From Ruminococcus sp. (GTDB taxonomy: Bacteria > Bacillota > Clostridia > Oscillospirales > Ruminococcaceae), in NCBI GenBank assembly GCA_017534835.1, contig JAFXVT010000005.1, positions 1-32,914 on the forward strand: a DNA stretch of 32,914 bases, read 5' to 3'. The notes under the pieces are model-generated. The model saw only the letters and a program-made list of their open reading frames with translations, did not search any database and was not told where the DNA came from. The number at the start of each line of letters is the position of its first letter. Positions within the stretch are counted from its first letter, which is position 1. Position numbers and translations under genes: made by a program. Positions 1 to 7,443 of this stretch are shown piece after piece.

Positions 1-68
1 ACCGCTTTGACTTCATTTTCTCCTTTACCGTATACCTTGTAAAGATTTTCAACTTTTAACAGTTCCAT
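1..68 (-). CDS. ABC transporter ATP-binding protein, N-terminal fragment (runs off window)
   Basis: Only the first 22 codons are present: an ATG at 66-68 on the minus strand, preceded by a strong CAGGAGGTATCG ribosome site (71-82). The peptide begins MELLKVENLYKVYG and continues with a GKGENEVKA stretch. This is the usual first strand of ABC ATPases of the MacB/LolD/bacitracin-export type, whose typical start is followed by the Walker A loop, here beyond the edge. The family is inferred from this short stretch only. The permease would be expected further left. The upstream region has a good -10 but a poor -35 plus a direct repeat, suggesting activator control. Confidence 0.72.
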   Translation of the reverse strand, partial: MELLKVENLYKVYGKGENEVKA

Positions 69-95
69 AACGATACCTCCTGTTCTTTTGATTCT

Positions 96-157
96 ATTAT
101 AGCACGTCTATATGACAATGGCATTATCTGAATCTTACAGTTTTGTCATCTTTACAC
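96..157 (-). promoter_or_regulatory. Putative activator-dependent promoter of the ABC transporter gene
   Basis: On the minus strand a perfect TATAAT lies at 96-101, about 27 bases before the start codon. No good -35 hexamer lies 16-18 bases further up; TTGTCA at 113-118 is only 11 bases away. Two similar words, TGTAAGAT (132-139) and TGTAAAGAT (149-157), repeat in the same orientation 17 bases apart, just upstream of where the -35 should be. A strong -10 with a weak -35 and upstream repeats is typical of response-regulator-activated promoters. The regulator is unknown. Confidence 0.4.
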
Positions 158-183
158 ATCAGTTCATTTATTATACTGACAAA

Positions 184-212
184 GAAAAATCCCGACACTT
201 ACTGTATCGGGA
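184..212 (-). terminator. Intrinsic terminator of the trpB transcript
   Basis: Minus-strand hairpin TCCCGATACAGTAAGTGTCGGGA (arms CCCGA/TCGGG plus partly paired inner bases) followed by a T-rich ATTTTTCTTTG tract. It lies at the far end of the 3'-UTR motif copy downstream of trpB. Confidence 0.75.
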
Positions 213-300
213 TAGTTGTCCTATTCGGTTTTAGTATGTTTTCTTCGTTAAGGACCGTGAGCATTGAGGGAGAACCCTTTTTCAAAAGGGTTTCCCTCAA
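213..300 (-). repeat. 3'-UTR repeat motif, copy 1 (downstream of trpB)
   Basis: Read on the minus strand after trpB: a hairpin with arms around GAGGG...CCCTC (265-300), then TCCTTAACGAAGAAAA (239-254), eight variable bases, then AAACCGAATAGG (220-231), then the terminator at 184-212. The same order occurs at 21,641-21,756 after the response regulator gene and, without the first hairpin, at 20,727-20,795 after feoB. The element is always in the sense direction of the preceding gene. Confidence 0.7.
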
Positions 301-354
301 TTAATACGTGTAGATCTGCCGAAGCACCCAAACGGGAGGTGCCTGGAGCTTTAT

Positions 355-1725
355 TTACTGGATCTTGGGGAGGTTTGCGAGGGACTTTGCTATCTCCTCG
401 TCGGTGGGGATATAGTCGCTCATCTTGCCGTCGTTGTATGCGCCGTAAGCGTACATATCGAAATAACCTGTACCGGTAAGACCGAAGAGGATAGTTTTCT
501 CCTCGCCTGTCTCCTTGCACTTGAGAGCCTCGTCGATAGCTGCCTTGATAGCGTGGCTGCTCTCGGGAGCCGGGAGGATACCCTCAACTCTTGCGAATCT
601 CTGTGCAGCCTCGAATACAGAGGTCTGCTCTACTGAAACAGCCTCCATAAGTCCCTGATCGTAGAGCTCGGAGAGAATAGCGCTCATACCGTGGTAACGG
701 AGACCGCCTGCATGGTTCGGTGAGGGCATAAATCCGCTTCCGAGCGTATACATCTTCTGGAGCGGACAAACCTTTCCGGTATCGCAGAAGTCATAAGCGT
801 AGGTACCGCGTGTAAGGCTCGGGCACGAAGCAGGCTCAACAGCGATGATACGGTAGTCAGCCTCGCCGCGGAGCTTCTCGCCCATAAACGGAGCGATAAG
901 ACCGCCGAGGTTCGAGCCGCCGCCTGCGCAGCCGATTATCATATCCGGCTTTATGCCGTACTTATCCATAGCTATCTTGGATTCAAGACCGATAACAGTC
1001 TGGTGGAGGAGCACCTGTGAGAGCACGCTTCCGAGAACATAGCGATAGCCCTCGTGAGTAGTAGCAGCCTCAACAGCCTCAGAGATAGCGCAGCCGAGGC
1101 TTCCGTTGGTATCGGGGAATTCGGCGAGTATCTTCTTTCCGACCTCGGTCGTCATAGAGGGCGAAGGAGTAACGCTTGCGCCGTAGGTACGCATTACCTC
1201 GCGGCGGAAGGGCTTCTGCTCGTATGATACCTTTACCATATAAACGTGGCAGTCGAGACCGAAGTAAGAGCAAGCCATTGAAAGAGCCGTGCCCCACTGA
1301 CCTGCGCCTGTTTCGGTGGTAACGCCCTTGAGTCCCTGCTTCTTTGCGTAGTAAGCCTGTGCGATAGCAGAGTTGAGCTTGTGGCTTCCCGATGTATTGT
1401 TGCCCTCGAACTTGTAGTAGATCTTAGCCGGAGTACCGAGAGCCTTTTCGAGACAGTAAGCTCTTACGAGCGGTGAAGGACGGTACATCTTGTAGAATGA
1501 GAGTATCTCATCGGGAATGTCGATGTAGGGAGTTGTCTCGTCGAGCTCCTGCTTAACGAGCTCATCGCAGAACACAGCTCCGAGCTCCTCAGCTGTGACA
1601 GGCTTGCCTGTACCGGGATTGAGGAGAGGAGCCGGCTTCTTCTTCATATCAGCGCGGACATTGTACCACTGCTTCGGGAGCTCGCTCTCTTCGAGGTAAA
1701 TCTTGTAAGGTATTTCTTTTGCCAT
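355..1725 (-). CDS. trpB: Tryptophan synthase beta chain, TrpB2-type
   Basis: This 456-residue PLP enzyme condenses indole with serine to give tryptophan. The PLP lysine lies in SGSHKLNSA (Lys116), the ETGAGQWG loop is at 138-145, and the phosphate-binding GGGSN is at 268-272. The length, the N-terminal extension and the phrase KYGIKPDMIIGCAGGGSN fit the TrpB2 subfamily, not the ~400-residue TrpB1 that pairs with TrpA. No trpA or other trp gene adjoins it, so it may work as an indole-salvage enzyme or with a distant partner; this is inference. The start is an ATG with AAAAGGAGA upstream (1733-1742). A Trp-specific T-box leader controls it, and the transcript ends at the repeat-associated terminator near 190. 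Confidence 0.95.
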   Translation of the reverse strand: MAKEIPYKIYLEESELPKQWYNVRADMKKKPAPLLNPGTGKPVTAEELGAVFCDELVKQELDETTPYIDIPDEILSFYKMYRPSPLVRAYCLEKALGTPAKIYYKFEGNNTSGSHKLNSAIAQAYYAKKQGLKGVTTETGAGQWGTALSMACSYFGLDCHVYMVKVSYEQKPFRREVMRTYGASVTPSPSMTTEVGKKILAEFPDTNGSLGCAISEAVEAATTHEGYRYVLGSVLSQVLLHQTVIGLESKIAMDKYGIKPDMIIGCAGGGSNLGGLIAPFMGEKLRGEADYRIIAVEPASCPSLTRGTYAYDFCDTGKVCPLQKMYTLGSGFMPSPNHAGGLRYHGMSAILSELYDQGLMEAVSVEQTSVFEAAQRFARVEGILPAPESSHAIKAAIDEALKCKETGEEKTILFGLTGTGYFDMYAYGAYNDGKMSDYIPTDEEIAKSLANLPKIQ

Positions 1726-1768
1726 TGTGATCTTCTCCTTTTAATCAGAATTTGTTTGTCTACCGGAC

Positions 1769-2056
1769 AAAAAACAGCGCCCCTGTCCGACATTATCTGA
1801 AATGCCGGGACAGGAGCGAATATCCATTCAGCTTCTGCGGTGCCACCCCGCTTGACGTAAAAACGTCCTCTCGTGTGTACTTTCATACACGGGTTTTGAT
1901 AACGCAGGACCGCTGCGGCTCGCTTACTCAGACGCAAAGTCCTTTCTGTCCGCCCTCGGAAGTCCATTCACCGCAGCCTCACGCACCTGCTCACACCGAC
2001 CGCAGGCTCTCTGGAACGCTTATGAAGCGGCTACTCACACTTCTTCACTGGTTTAT
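1769..2056 (-). promoter_or_regulatory. T-box leader (tryptophan specifier) controlling trpB
   Basis: The minus-strand leader has the standard T-box order. The stem I AGAGAGC motif is at 2006-2012. The specifier-loop phrase GTGAA-TGG-ACTTCC has the UGG Trp codon at 1964-1966. The conserved T-box word CGGGGTGGCACCGCAG is at 1835-1850. A terminator hairpin (arms CGCTCCTGTCC/GGACAGGGGCG, 1778-1818) precedes a T6 run at 1769-1774. Uncharged tRNA-Trp is expected to stabilise the antiterminator and allow trpB transcription when tryptophan is scarce. The specifier agrees with the downstream gene, which supports both calls. Confidence 0.95.
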
Positions 2057-2062
2057 GACTGC

Positions 2063-2091
2063 ATTATACCACAATAATCACTTTTTGTCAA
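2063..2091 (-). promoter_or_regulatory. Sigma-A promoter of the T-box/trpB transcript
   Basis: Consensus TTGACA (2086-2091) and TATAAT (2063-2068) separated by exactly 17 bases on the minus strand. Transcription should start near 2056, just before stem I of the T-box leader. It lies only 22 bases beyond the stop of the TPM-domain gene, with no clear terminator in between. Confidence 0.9.
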
Positions 2092-2113
2092 GCGATTTTT
2101 GCTGATACTGCGC

Positions 2114-3064
2114 TTATCTGTGTCTTCCGCCGCCGCCGTGGCTGCCGCCGCTGTGGTGACCTCCGCCGCTCCGGTGACCGCCGCCGCTGTGATGACCGCC
2201 GCCGCTGCTGTTTGAAGAGATGTATGTCTTTGTGGTATTCGAGCGCAGCAGGTGGTCATCGCGGAAATTGAACCTTGTCTCCTCGCGCGAGAGGTAAATT
2301 TTCGGGTCAGTCTTTGCCTTGAACTTATAGTTGCTCTTGGCGACGAAATAGGTGATGAGATGCACGATACCTCCGCCGACGAGCGCGATAGCGAGCGCTT
2401 TGAGGTAGACAGCCGGCGGCTTGAATTTCGTTATTTTGAGTTCGCCGTTAAAATAATAGATATACTTGTGTGTATCAGGGTCGTAGTAGTATTTCAGACC
2501 CGAGCGGAAGTCCTCCTGATAGCTTTCGAGCTGCTTGAGGAAGGAACCGATAGTGTACTTCACGTCATAGGAATAATCCTCGCCCTCGGTAACAGAATCC
2601 GACGAGGGAAGATACGAGCACGCAGCGTCAAGTATCGCGTCAACATTGTCCTGATAGAAGAGTATCGCCGTTCCTGCGGTCGACAGATAGTCGTATGCAG
2701 GACGCTTTCCGGTCATATCAATGAACAGGAAGACGCCGTCGGTATCATTTCCGAAGCGCCGGTCATAGGCTTCGTCGCAGAATTTCTCTACTTCACTGTC
2801 GCTCATACGGTGTTCGGGACCTGCGATGAGGATATAGATGTTCATCTGAAGCGACTGCGAGGCGTTTTTTACATCTTCCTGAAGAAGATCGAGAGCCTCG
2901 GGGTGCTCCCTGAACATATCTGCTTCGTCCTCGACTCCGGAGAGCGAGCTGTCACCGGACCAGCCTGCCGCACTGTTCTCAGCATGGGAATCGAACGTAA
3001 ATAACGGCAGTATGAACAGTATCATCATAAATGCGGCAGCAGCCGCTGAAAGAGATCTTCTCAT
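2114..3064 (-). CDS. TPM-domain membrane protein with Gly/His-rich tail
   Basis: The 316-residue protein has a signal peptide (hydrophobic core to about residue 22, cleavage likely after DSHA at 28). A TPM domain follows (about 40-170; NIYILIAG, then TDGVFLFIDMTGKRPAYDYLSTAG), then a transmembrane segment at about 217-242. The last 30 residues are a low-complexity Gly/His/Ser tail (SGGGHHSGGG-like repeats ending GGGGRHR). TPM domains occur in thylakoid acid-phosphatase-like TLP18.3 and bacterial YgcG proteins. Members often carry Gly-rich ends like this one, and their role in bacteria is unsettled. The ATG overlaps the stop of the upstream zinc-ribbon gene (ATGA), so the two are translationally coupled. 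The His-rich tail could bind metal; that is speculation. Confidence 0.85.
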   Translation of the reverse strand: MRRSLSAAAAAFMMILFILPLFTFDSHAENSAAGWSGDSSLSGVEDEADMFREHPEALDLLQEDVKNASQSLQMNIYILIAGPEHRMSDSEVEKFCDEAYDRRFGNDTDGVFLFIDMTGKRPAYDYLSTAGTAILFYQDNVDAILDAACSYLPSSDSVTEGEDYSYDVKYTIGSFLKQLESYQEDFRSGLKYYYDPDTHKYIYYFNGELKITKFKPPAVYLKALAIALVGGGIVHLITYFVAKSNYKFKAKTDPKIYLSREETRFNFRDDHLLRSNTTKTYISSNSSGGGHHSGGGHRSGGGHHSGGSHGGGGRHR

Positions 3065-4119
3065 AGTCCGATCGCGCCTCCTATGAACAGGATGATACCG
3101 GCGATAAGACCGATGAGCGAGGAGAATGCGGCGAGCTTAGGCTTCGAGAGCGGCGGAGTTCCGGCGACCTTTCCGGTCTGACCGTTCATCGCGAATTCGT
3201 AGACCTTATCCTTGTACTTATAGCTCATAAACCATACCGGAAGCATCATATACTGCCAGTCAGTCTTGATGATATTGTAGTTCTCACTCTTTACAGATAA
3301 TGTTGTATAGCCTTTTACGCTGTTATGTATGATCTCCTTGCTGACCTTGTCGACGCGCTCGCGGATACGCGGAAAGACCGCTGCACGGTCGACATCATAC
3401 TTGTCGGCAAAGAATCCTGTCAGGTAGGACATCGAAAAATCCTGCACATCGTTATAATCATACGGCTCGATAGCCTCCATAAGCAGGTCATCTATCTTGC
3501 TCTCACCGTCGGCAGGAACGCCTCTTGTGAGCACTCTTGCATTGCGGACCACCTGATATTCCTTCGTCTCGGTGTAGCGGTAATTGCCCGAGATCCACGA
3601 GCGCACCTTCTTGCCGATAGCCTGATACTGCGCATCGACATCACAGTCCGCGACCCAGAACGGAACATAGAGCCCCGTCATTTTTTCGAGCTGCTGGGAC
3701 GATTTGAAGTCGTTCGGGACGAATTTACGCTTTCCGCACCACTTCTTGAACGCACCGAGAGCCTGCTCACGCGAGAACTGAAAGCCGATGACCTTATCGG
3801 GCTTATATTCGCCTGTCATTTTTCCGGCGAGGATAACGGGATTGTGGCAGTAATAGCAGAACAGCGCGGTCTGCTGGTCGTCCGCCATTATCTGGGCGCC
3901 ACAGCTTGAGCAGTGATAGAGGTTCGTGTGCTCGGCGAACTCTTCCTTTTCCTCCGCAACAGCAGGCTCCTCCGTAATGGCATCAAGCTCGGCATATATC
4001 TTCTTTATCTCCTCCATCGAGAACTGGCTGTCGCAGTATTCGCAGACAACGCCCTGCGTCTCGGGCGAGAACGTCAGATACGCGCCGCAGTTTGGGCATT
4101 TATACTCGGATGCTTCCAA
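3061..4119 (-). CDS. Zinc-ribbon membrane-anchored protein (partner of the TPM gene)
   Basis: Two zinc ribbons are visible near the N-terminus: CPNC with CEYC, and CSSC with CYYC about 50 residues later. A conserved soluble region follows (YVPFWVADCDVDAQYQ, then a YMMLPVWFMSYKYKDK stretch), ending in one C-terminal transmembrane segment rich in Leu/Ile/Gly. This matches the TFIIB-type zinc-ribbon proteins often found beside TPM genes; their function is unknown. An ATG at 4138-4140 would add seven residues, but it has no ribosome site and lies within about 10 bases of the predicted transcription start. The TTG at 4117-4119 follows AGGTGATC, which matches the 16S 3' end, so I chose TTG (352 residues). 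The stop overlaps the TPM start. Confidence 0.85.
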   Translation of the reverse strand: MEASEYKCPNCGAYLTFSPETQGVVCEYCDSQFSMEEIKKIYAELDAITEEPAVAEEKEEFAEHTNLYHCSSCGAQIMADDQQTALFCYYCHNPVILAGKMTGEYKPDKVIGFQFSREQALGAFKKWCGKRKFVPNDFKSSQQLEKMTGLYVPFWVADCDVDAQYQAIGKKVRSWISGNYRYTETKEYQVVRNARVLTRGVPADGESKIDDLLMEAIEPYDYNDVQDFSMSYLTGFFADKYDVDRAAVFPRIRERVDKVSKEIIHNSVKGYTTLSVKSENYNIIKTDWQYMMLPVWFMSYKYKDKVYEFAMNGQTGKVAGTPPLSKPKLAAFSSLIGLIAGIILFIGGAIGL

Positions 4120-4153
4120 GGGATCACCTCTCCAATTCATTTACTTTTCATCT

Positions 4154-4182
4154 ATTGTACCATAAATAAAATCATTTTTCAA
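4154..4182 (-). promoter_or_regulatory. Promoter of the zinc-ribbon/TPM operon
   Basis: TTGAAA (4177-4182) and TACAAT (4154-4159) are 17 bases apart on the minus strand. The inferred start near 4147 supports the TTG start codon at 4119 over the ATG at 4140. Confidence 0.8.
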
Positions 4183-4310
4183 GTGCAAGTATAAAAAATC
4201 CCGCTCCGGAAACTGTCCGCCGGGCGCGTACAAGCGTATTCACCAAAAACACACGTCAACTCAGCCCGAAATTTGGCTTTCTGTCAATAGATTTTCCCCA
4301 TTTTTTGGAG

Positions 4311-4341
4311 TATAATTGATATTGTCGCTTAATTATCAATT
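4311..4341 (+). promoter_or_regulatory. Putative -10 element and inverted repeat upstream of aspartate kinase
   Basis: A TATAAT at 4311-4316 lacks a convincing -35. It overlaps an inverted repeat, AATTGATA (4314-4321) and TATCAATT (4334-4341), separated by 12 bases. The repeat would sit over the transcription start, so it could be an operator or a 5' hairpin. Confidence 0.4.
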
Positions 4342-4362
4342 ATTCAAGGAAGGTTTTATCAA

Positions 4363-5700
4363 ATGGCTTATAAAGTTGTAAAATTCGGCGGAAGCTCACT
4401 CGCTGACGCAAATCAGTTCAGAAAGGTCGCCGCTATCATCAGGTCCGATGACAAGCGCCGCTTCGTTGTTCCGTCCGCACCCGGAAAGCGCTTTTCTGAC
4501 GATATAAAGGTAACTGATATGCTCTACAAATGCTGCGAGCTCGCAGGAAGCGGCGTGGATTTCGCTGACGACCTGCAAATGATAAAGGACCGCTACAACG
4601 GTATCATCTCCGAGCTCGGGATGGATATGACCCTCGATGAGGAGTTTGCGACCATCGAGCGCGAGCTCAAGGCACGTCCGGCAAAGGACTACGCAGCAAG
4701 CCGCGGTGAGTTCCTCAACGGTAAGGTGCTCGCAAATTTCCTCGGCTTCAACTTCGTTGACGCTGCTGACGTCATCATCTTCAACACAAAAGGCAGCCTC
4801 CTCCTCGACGAGACAGTAAAGGCTGTCCGCGAGCGCATAAAAGGACTCGACAACGCAGTTATCCCCGGCTTCTACGGAAGGACTACCGAGGGCGTCATCA
4901 AGACCTTCTCACGCGGCGGCTCTGACGTTACAGGCTCTATCATCGCAAATGCCGTAAGAGCCGAGATATACGAGAACTGGACAGACGTTTCCGGCTTCCT
5001 CGTAGCTGACCCGAGAATAGTCGACAAGCCCGACGTCATCGAGACGATAACCTACCGTGAGCTCCGCGAGCTCGCATATATGGGTGCTTCCGTGCTCCAC
5101 GAGGACGCTATCTTCCCCGTCCGCTCGGCAGGTATCCCGATAAATATCCGCAACACCAATGCTCCCGGGGACGCAGGCACGATGATAGTCTCCAACGACT
5201 ATGATTTCAGCCGCGAGAGCCTCGGTCATACTATAACCGGTATCGCCGGCAAGAAGGGCTTCAGCACTATCAACATCGAGAAGGCGATGATGAACAACGA
5301 GCTCGGCTTTGGTATGAAGGTGCTGAAGGTGCTCTACGACAACGGCATTTCCTTCGAGCATATGCCGTCGGGCATCGACACGATGAGCATCACCCTTGAG
5401 ACAGCAAAGCTTGCCCCTGTACGCGAAAAGGTGATCGCTGAGCTGCGCCGCGAGGTAAATCCCGACCACATCGAGATCGAGGACGGTATCGCTATCCTCG
5501 CCGTAGTCGGCAGAAGGATGAAGAACACACGCGGAACTGTTGCAAGAGTATTTGCAGCAATGGCACACGCAAGAATAAATGTCAAGCTCATTGACCAGGG
5601 CTCAAGCGAGCTCAACGTTATCATCGGTGTCAGCGAGAACGACCTCCCCGAGGCTATCCGCCGCATCTATGATATGTTCATCAACTCCGAAAAACAGTAA
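4363..5700 (+). CDS. lysC: Aspartate kinase
   Basis: The 445-residue enzyme phosphorylates aspartate, the first step toward lysine, threonine and methionine. The kinase domain starts with the KFGGSS nucleotide-binding motif (7-12). SRGEFLNGKVLANFLG, FSRGGSDVTGSIIA and the WTDVSGFLVADPR region are all present. From about residue 290 the C-terminus carries two ACT-type regulatory modules (ITGIAGKKGFSTINIEK; LAVVGRRMKNTRGTVARVF), where end-product feedback would act. The ATG has GGAAGG just upstream. It is a single-gene unit ending in a strong terminator. The clostridial form lacks the longer loops of E. coli LysC. Which end product inhibits it cannot be told from the sequence. Confidence 0.95.
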   Translation: MAYKVVKFGGSSLADANQFRKVAAIIRSDDKRRFVVPSAPGKRFSDDIKVTDMLYKCCELAGSGVDFADDLQMIKDRYNGIISELGMDMTLDEEFATIERELKARPAKDYAASRGEFLNGKVLANFLGFNFVDAADVIIFNTKGSLLLDETVKAVRERIKGLDNAVIPGFYGRTTEGVIKTFSRGGSDVTGSIIANAVRAEIYENWTDVSGFLVADPRIVDKPDVIETITYRELRELAYMGASVLHEDAIFPVRSAGIPINIRNTNAPGDAGTMIVSNDYDFSRESLGHTITGIAGKKGFSTINIEKAMMNNELGFGMKVLKVLYDNGISFEHMPSGIDTMSITLETAKLAPVREKVIAELRREVNPDHIEIEDGIAILAVVGRRMKNTRGTVARVFAAMAHARINVKLIDQGSSELNVIIGVSENDLPEAIRRIYDMFINSEKQ

Positions 5701-5717
5701 AATTGTTCTATACCTGA

Positions 5718-5760
5718 ATATCCGCATCGAAGGGCACGTCTCTCCGATGCGGATATTTTC
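5718..5760 (+). terminator. Intrinsic terminator of aspartate kinase
   Basis: A 12-13 bp stem, AATATCCGCATCG (5717-5729) with CGATGCGGATATT (5745-5757), is followed by TTTTC about 17 bases after the stop codon. Confidence 0.9.
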
Positions 5761-6046
5761 TTACAATAAGACCTCAGCTCATTTTAATGAACGTCCTCAC
5801 TTGCAGTGCGATTCTAAAGCAATTGCGGGGCTTTGCCCCACACCCTACCAGGGGCACCGCCCCTGGACTCCGGCAAGGGGCTCACCCCTTGCATCCCGGT
5901 TTCGCTGCCGCTCGTTTTACTCGCTCACCTGCTTCAAACGGCTTTATGTGTCGTCGCCGCAGTCACAGATATGAAGACGGAACATATGGTCCACTCAAAG
6001 TCGCAGCCCCCTTAGAATCCCAGTTTTATTACAAAAAGACCTCAGC
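5761..6046. repeat. Palindromic GC-rich intergenic element flanked by 18-bp direct repeats
   Basis: TTACAATAAGACCTCAGC (5761-5778) and TTACAAAAAGACCTCAGC (6029-6046) differ at one base; the right copy is the outer arm of the murA terminator. Between them are three successive GC-rich hairpins: GGGGCTTTGCCCC (5827-5839), CCAGGGGC/GCCCCTGG (5848-5866) and GCAAGGGG/CCCCTTGC (5873-5892). A near-terminal inverted pair, GATTCTAAAG (5810-5819) and CTTAGAATC (6011-6019), encloses them. No coding region with a ribosome site is seen. It resembles the GC-rich palindromic intergenic repeats of Firmicutes; direct-repeat flanks suggest insertion. Confidence 0.65.
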
Positions 6047-6066
6047 CGCCGGCTGAGGTCTTTTTT
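6037..6066 (-). terminator. Bidirectional-type terminator downstream of murA
   Basis: A perfect 10-bp stem, GACCTCAGCC (6039-6048) with GGCTGAGGTC (6051-6060), has an A-run on the left and a T6 run on the right. It can end murA (minus strand) and anything arriving from the left. Confidence 0.9.
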
Positions 6067-6067
6067 C

Positions 6068-7369
6068 TTATACAGCAGCTTTGCTGCTTTCGTTCTTGGA
6101 ACTGGGCTTGTCCGGAACACTGACCTTCTCGATGTCAGCTCCCATTGCCCTGAGCTTGCCCTCCATACAGTCATAGCCACGCTCGATATGGTAAATATCC
6201 TCTATCTCGGTAACGCCGCTTGCTGCAAGTCCGGCAATGATGAGCGCCGCGCCTGCTCTGAGGTCGCACGCCTTCACGGGAGCGCCCATGAGCTTGCCTG
6301 TGCCCTCGATGAGAGCTACCTTGCCGTTGACAGTGATGTCAGCGCCCATACGTCTGAGCTCGTCAACATAGCGGAAGCGCTGCTCCCAGATGTTCTCGGT
6401 GATGATGCTCGTACCCTCCGCAAGAGTGAGCAGAGTTGCTATCTGCGACTGCATATCCGTCGGGAATCCCGGATGCGGAGCTGTCTTGATATTCGCCTTG
6501 ACGAGCGGACCGTCGACCCATACTCTGATGCTGTCGTCGTACTGCTCGATATTGACGCCTATCTTCTCAAGCTTCTTTGTTATGGACTCGAGGTGCTTCG
6601 GGATAACGTTCTTCACGATCGCATCGCCCTTTGTTGCAGCGATAGCGACCATAAACGTACCTGCCTCGATCTGGTCGGGGATAACTGAATATGTCGTACC
6701 GTGGAGGTGCTCAACGCCTCTCACCTTGATAACGTCCGTACCTGCACCCATAATGTTGGCGCCCATAGAATTGAGGAAGTTCGCAAGGTCGACGATATGC
6801 GGCTCCTTTGCGGCATTCTCGATGACGGTGAGTCCCTCAGCCTTTACAGCTGCGAGCATAGCGTTCATCGTGGCGCCGACGGTGACAACGTCGAAGAATA
6901 TCTGGCTTCCCTTGAGCTTAGCAGCCCTGAGATCTATCATTCCCTGACTGAGAGTGTACTCAGCGCCGAGAGCCGAAAAAGCCTTGAGATGCTGGTCTAT
7001 GGGACGGTCGCCGAGGGGACATCCGCCCGGCATCGAAACACGTGCCTTGTTGTACCTTCCGAGCAGAGCGCCGAGGAAATAATACGAAGCGCGCATTTTC
7101 CTTGCATACTCATAGGGTACGCAGAATTTATCTATAGTGGTTGGGTCTATGCGGTAAGCGTCCTTGCCGACAGCCTCAACAGATGCGCCCATTTCCTCCA
7201 GTATCTGGAGGCAGATGTTGACATCGCTTATCGAGGGAACATTCTCGATTATGCATGGACCGTCTGACAGTATAACTGCCGGAAGAATAGCTACTGCGGC
7301 ATTCTTGGCACCGCTGATGGTGACCTCGCCGAGGAGGCGTCTGCCGCCCTTTATCACAAACTTATCCAA
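6068..7369 (-). CDS. murA: UDP-N-acetylglucosamine 1-carboxyvinyltransferase
   Basis: This cytosolic enzyme (433 residues) transfers enolpyruvate from PEP to UDP-GlcNAc, the first committed step of peptidoglycan synthesis and the target of fosfomycin. SGAKNA with the PEP-binding Lys22 is at 19-24. The catalytic loop MPGGCPLGDRPIDQH carries Cys117, the fosfomycin-sensitive residue. The C-terminus has DLRAGAALIIAGL and ends in a short Ser/Lys-rich tail. The start is TTG (7367-7369), eight bases after AAGGAGAG; no in-frame ATG fits. The tandem-cyclophilin gene ends 74 bases upstream with no clear terminator, so the two may be co-transcribed. Confidence 0.96.
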   Translation of the reverse strand: MDKFVIKGGRRLLGEVTISGAKNAAVAILPAVILSDGPCIIENVPSISDVNICLQILEEMGASVEAVGKDAYRIDPTTIDKFCVPYEYARKMRASYYFLGALLGRYNKARVSMPGGCPLGDRPIDQHLKAFSALGAEYTLSQGMIDLRAAKLKGSQIFFDVVTVGATMNAMLAAVKAEGLTVIENAAKEPHIVDLANFLNSMGANIMGAGTDVIKVRGVEHLHGTTYSVIPDQIEAGTFMVAIAATKGDAIVKNVIPKHLESITKKLEKIGVNIEQYDDSIRVWVDGPLVKANIKTAPHPGFPTDMQSQIATLLTLAEGTSIITENIWEQRFRYVDELRRMGADITVNGKVALIEGTGKLMGAPVKACDLRAGAALIIAGLAASGVTEIEDIYHIERGYDCMEGKLRAMGADIEKVSVPDKPSSKNESSKAAV

Positions 7370-7443
7370 AATGAATTCTCTCCTTATATGTCGGGCTCTT
7401 CTCTATCTTTGCCCGAGCTCTTTCTTTTGTTTTGACATTCGCA

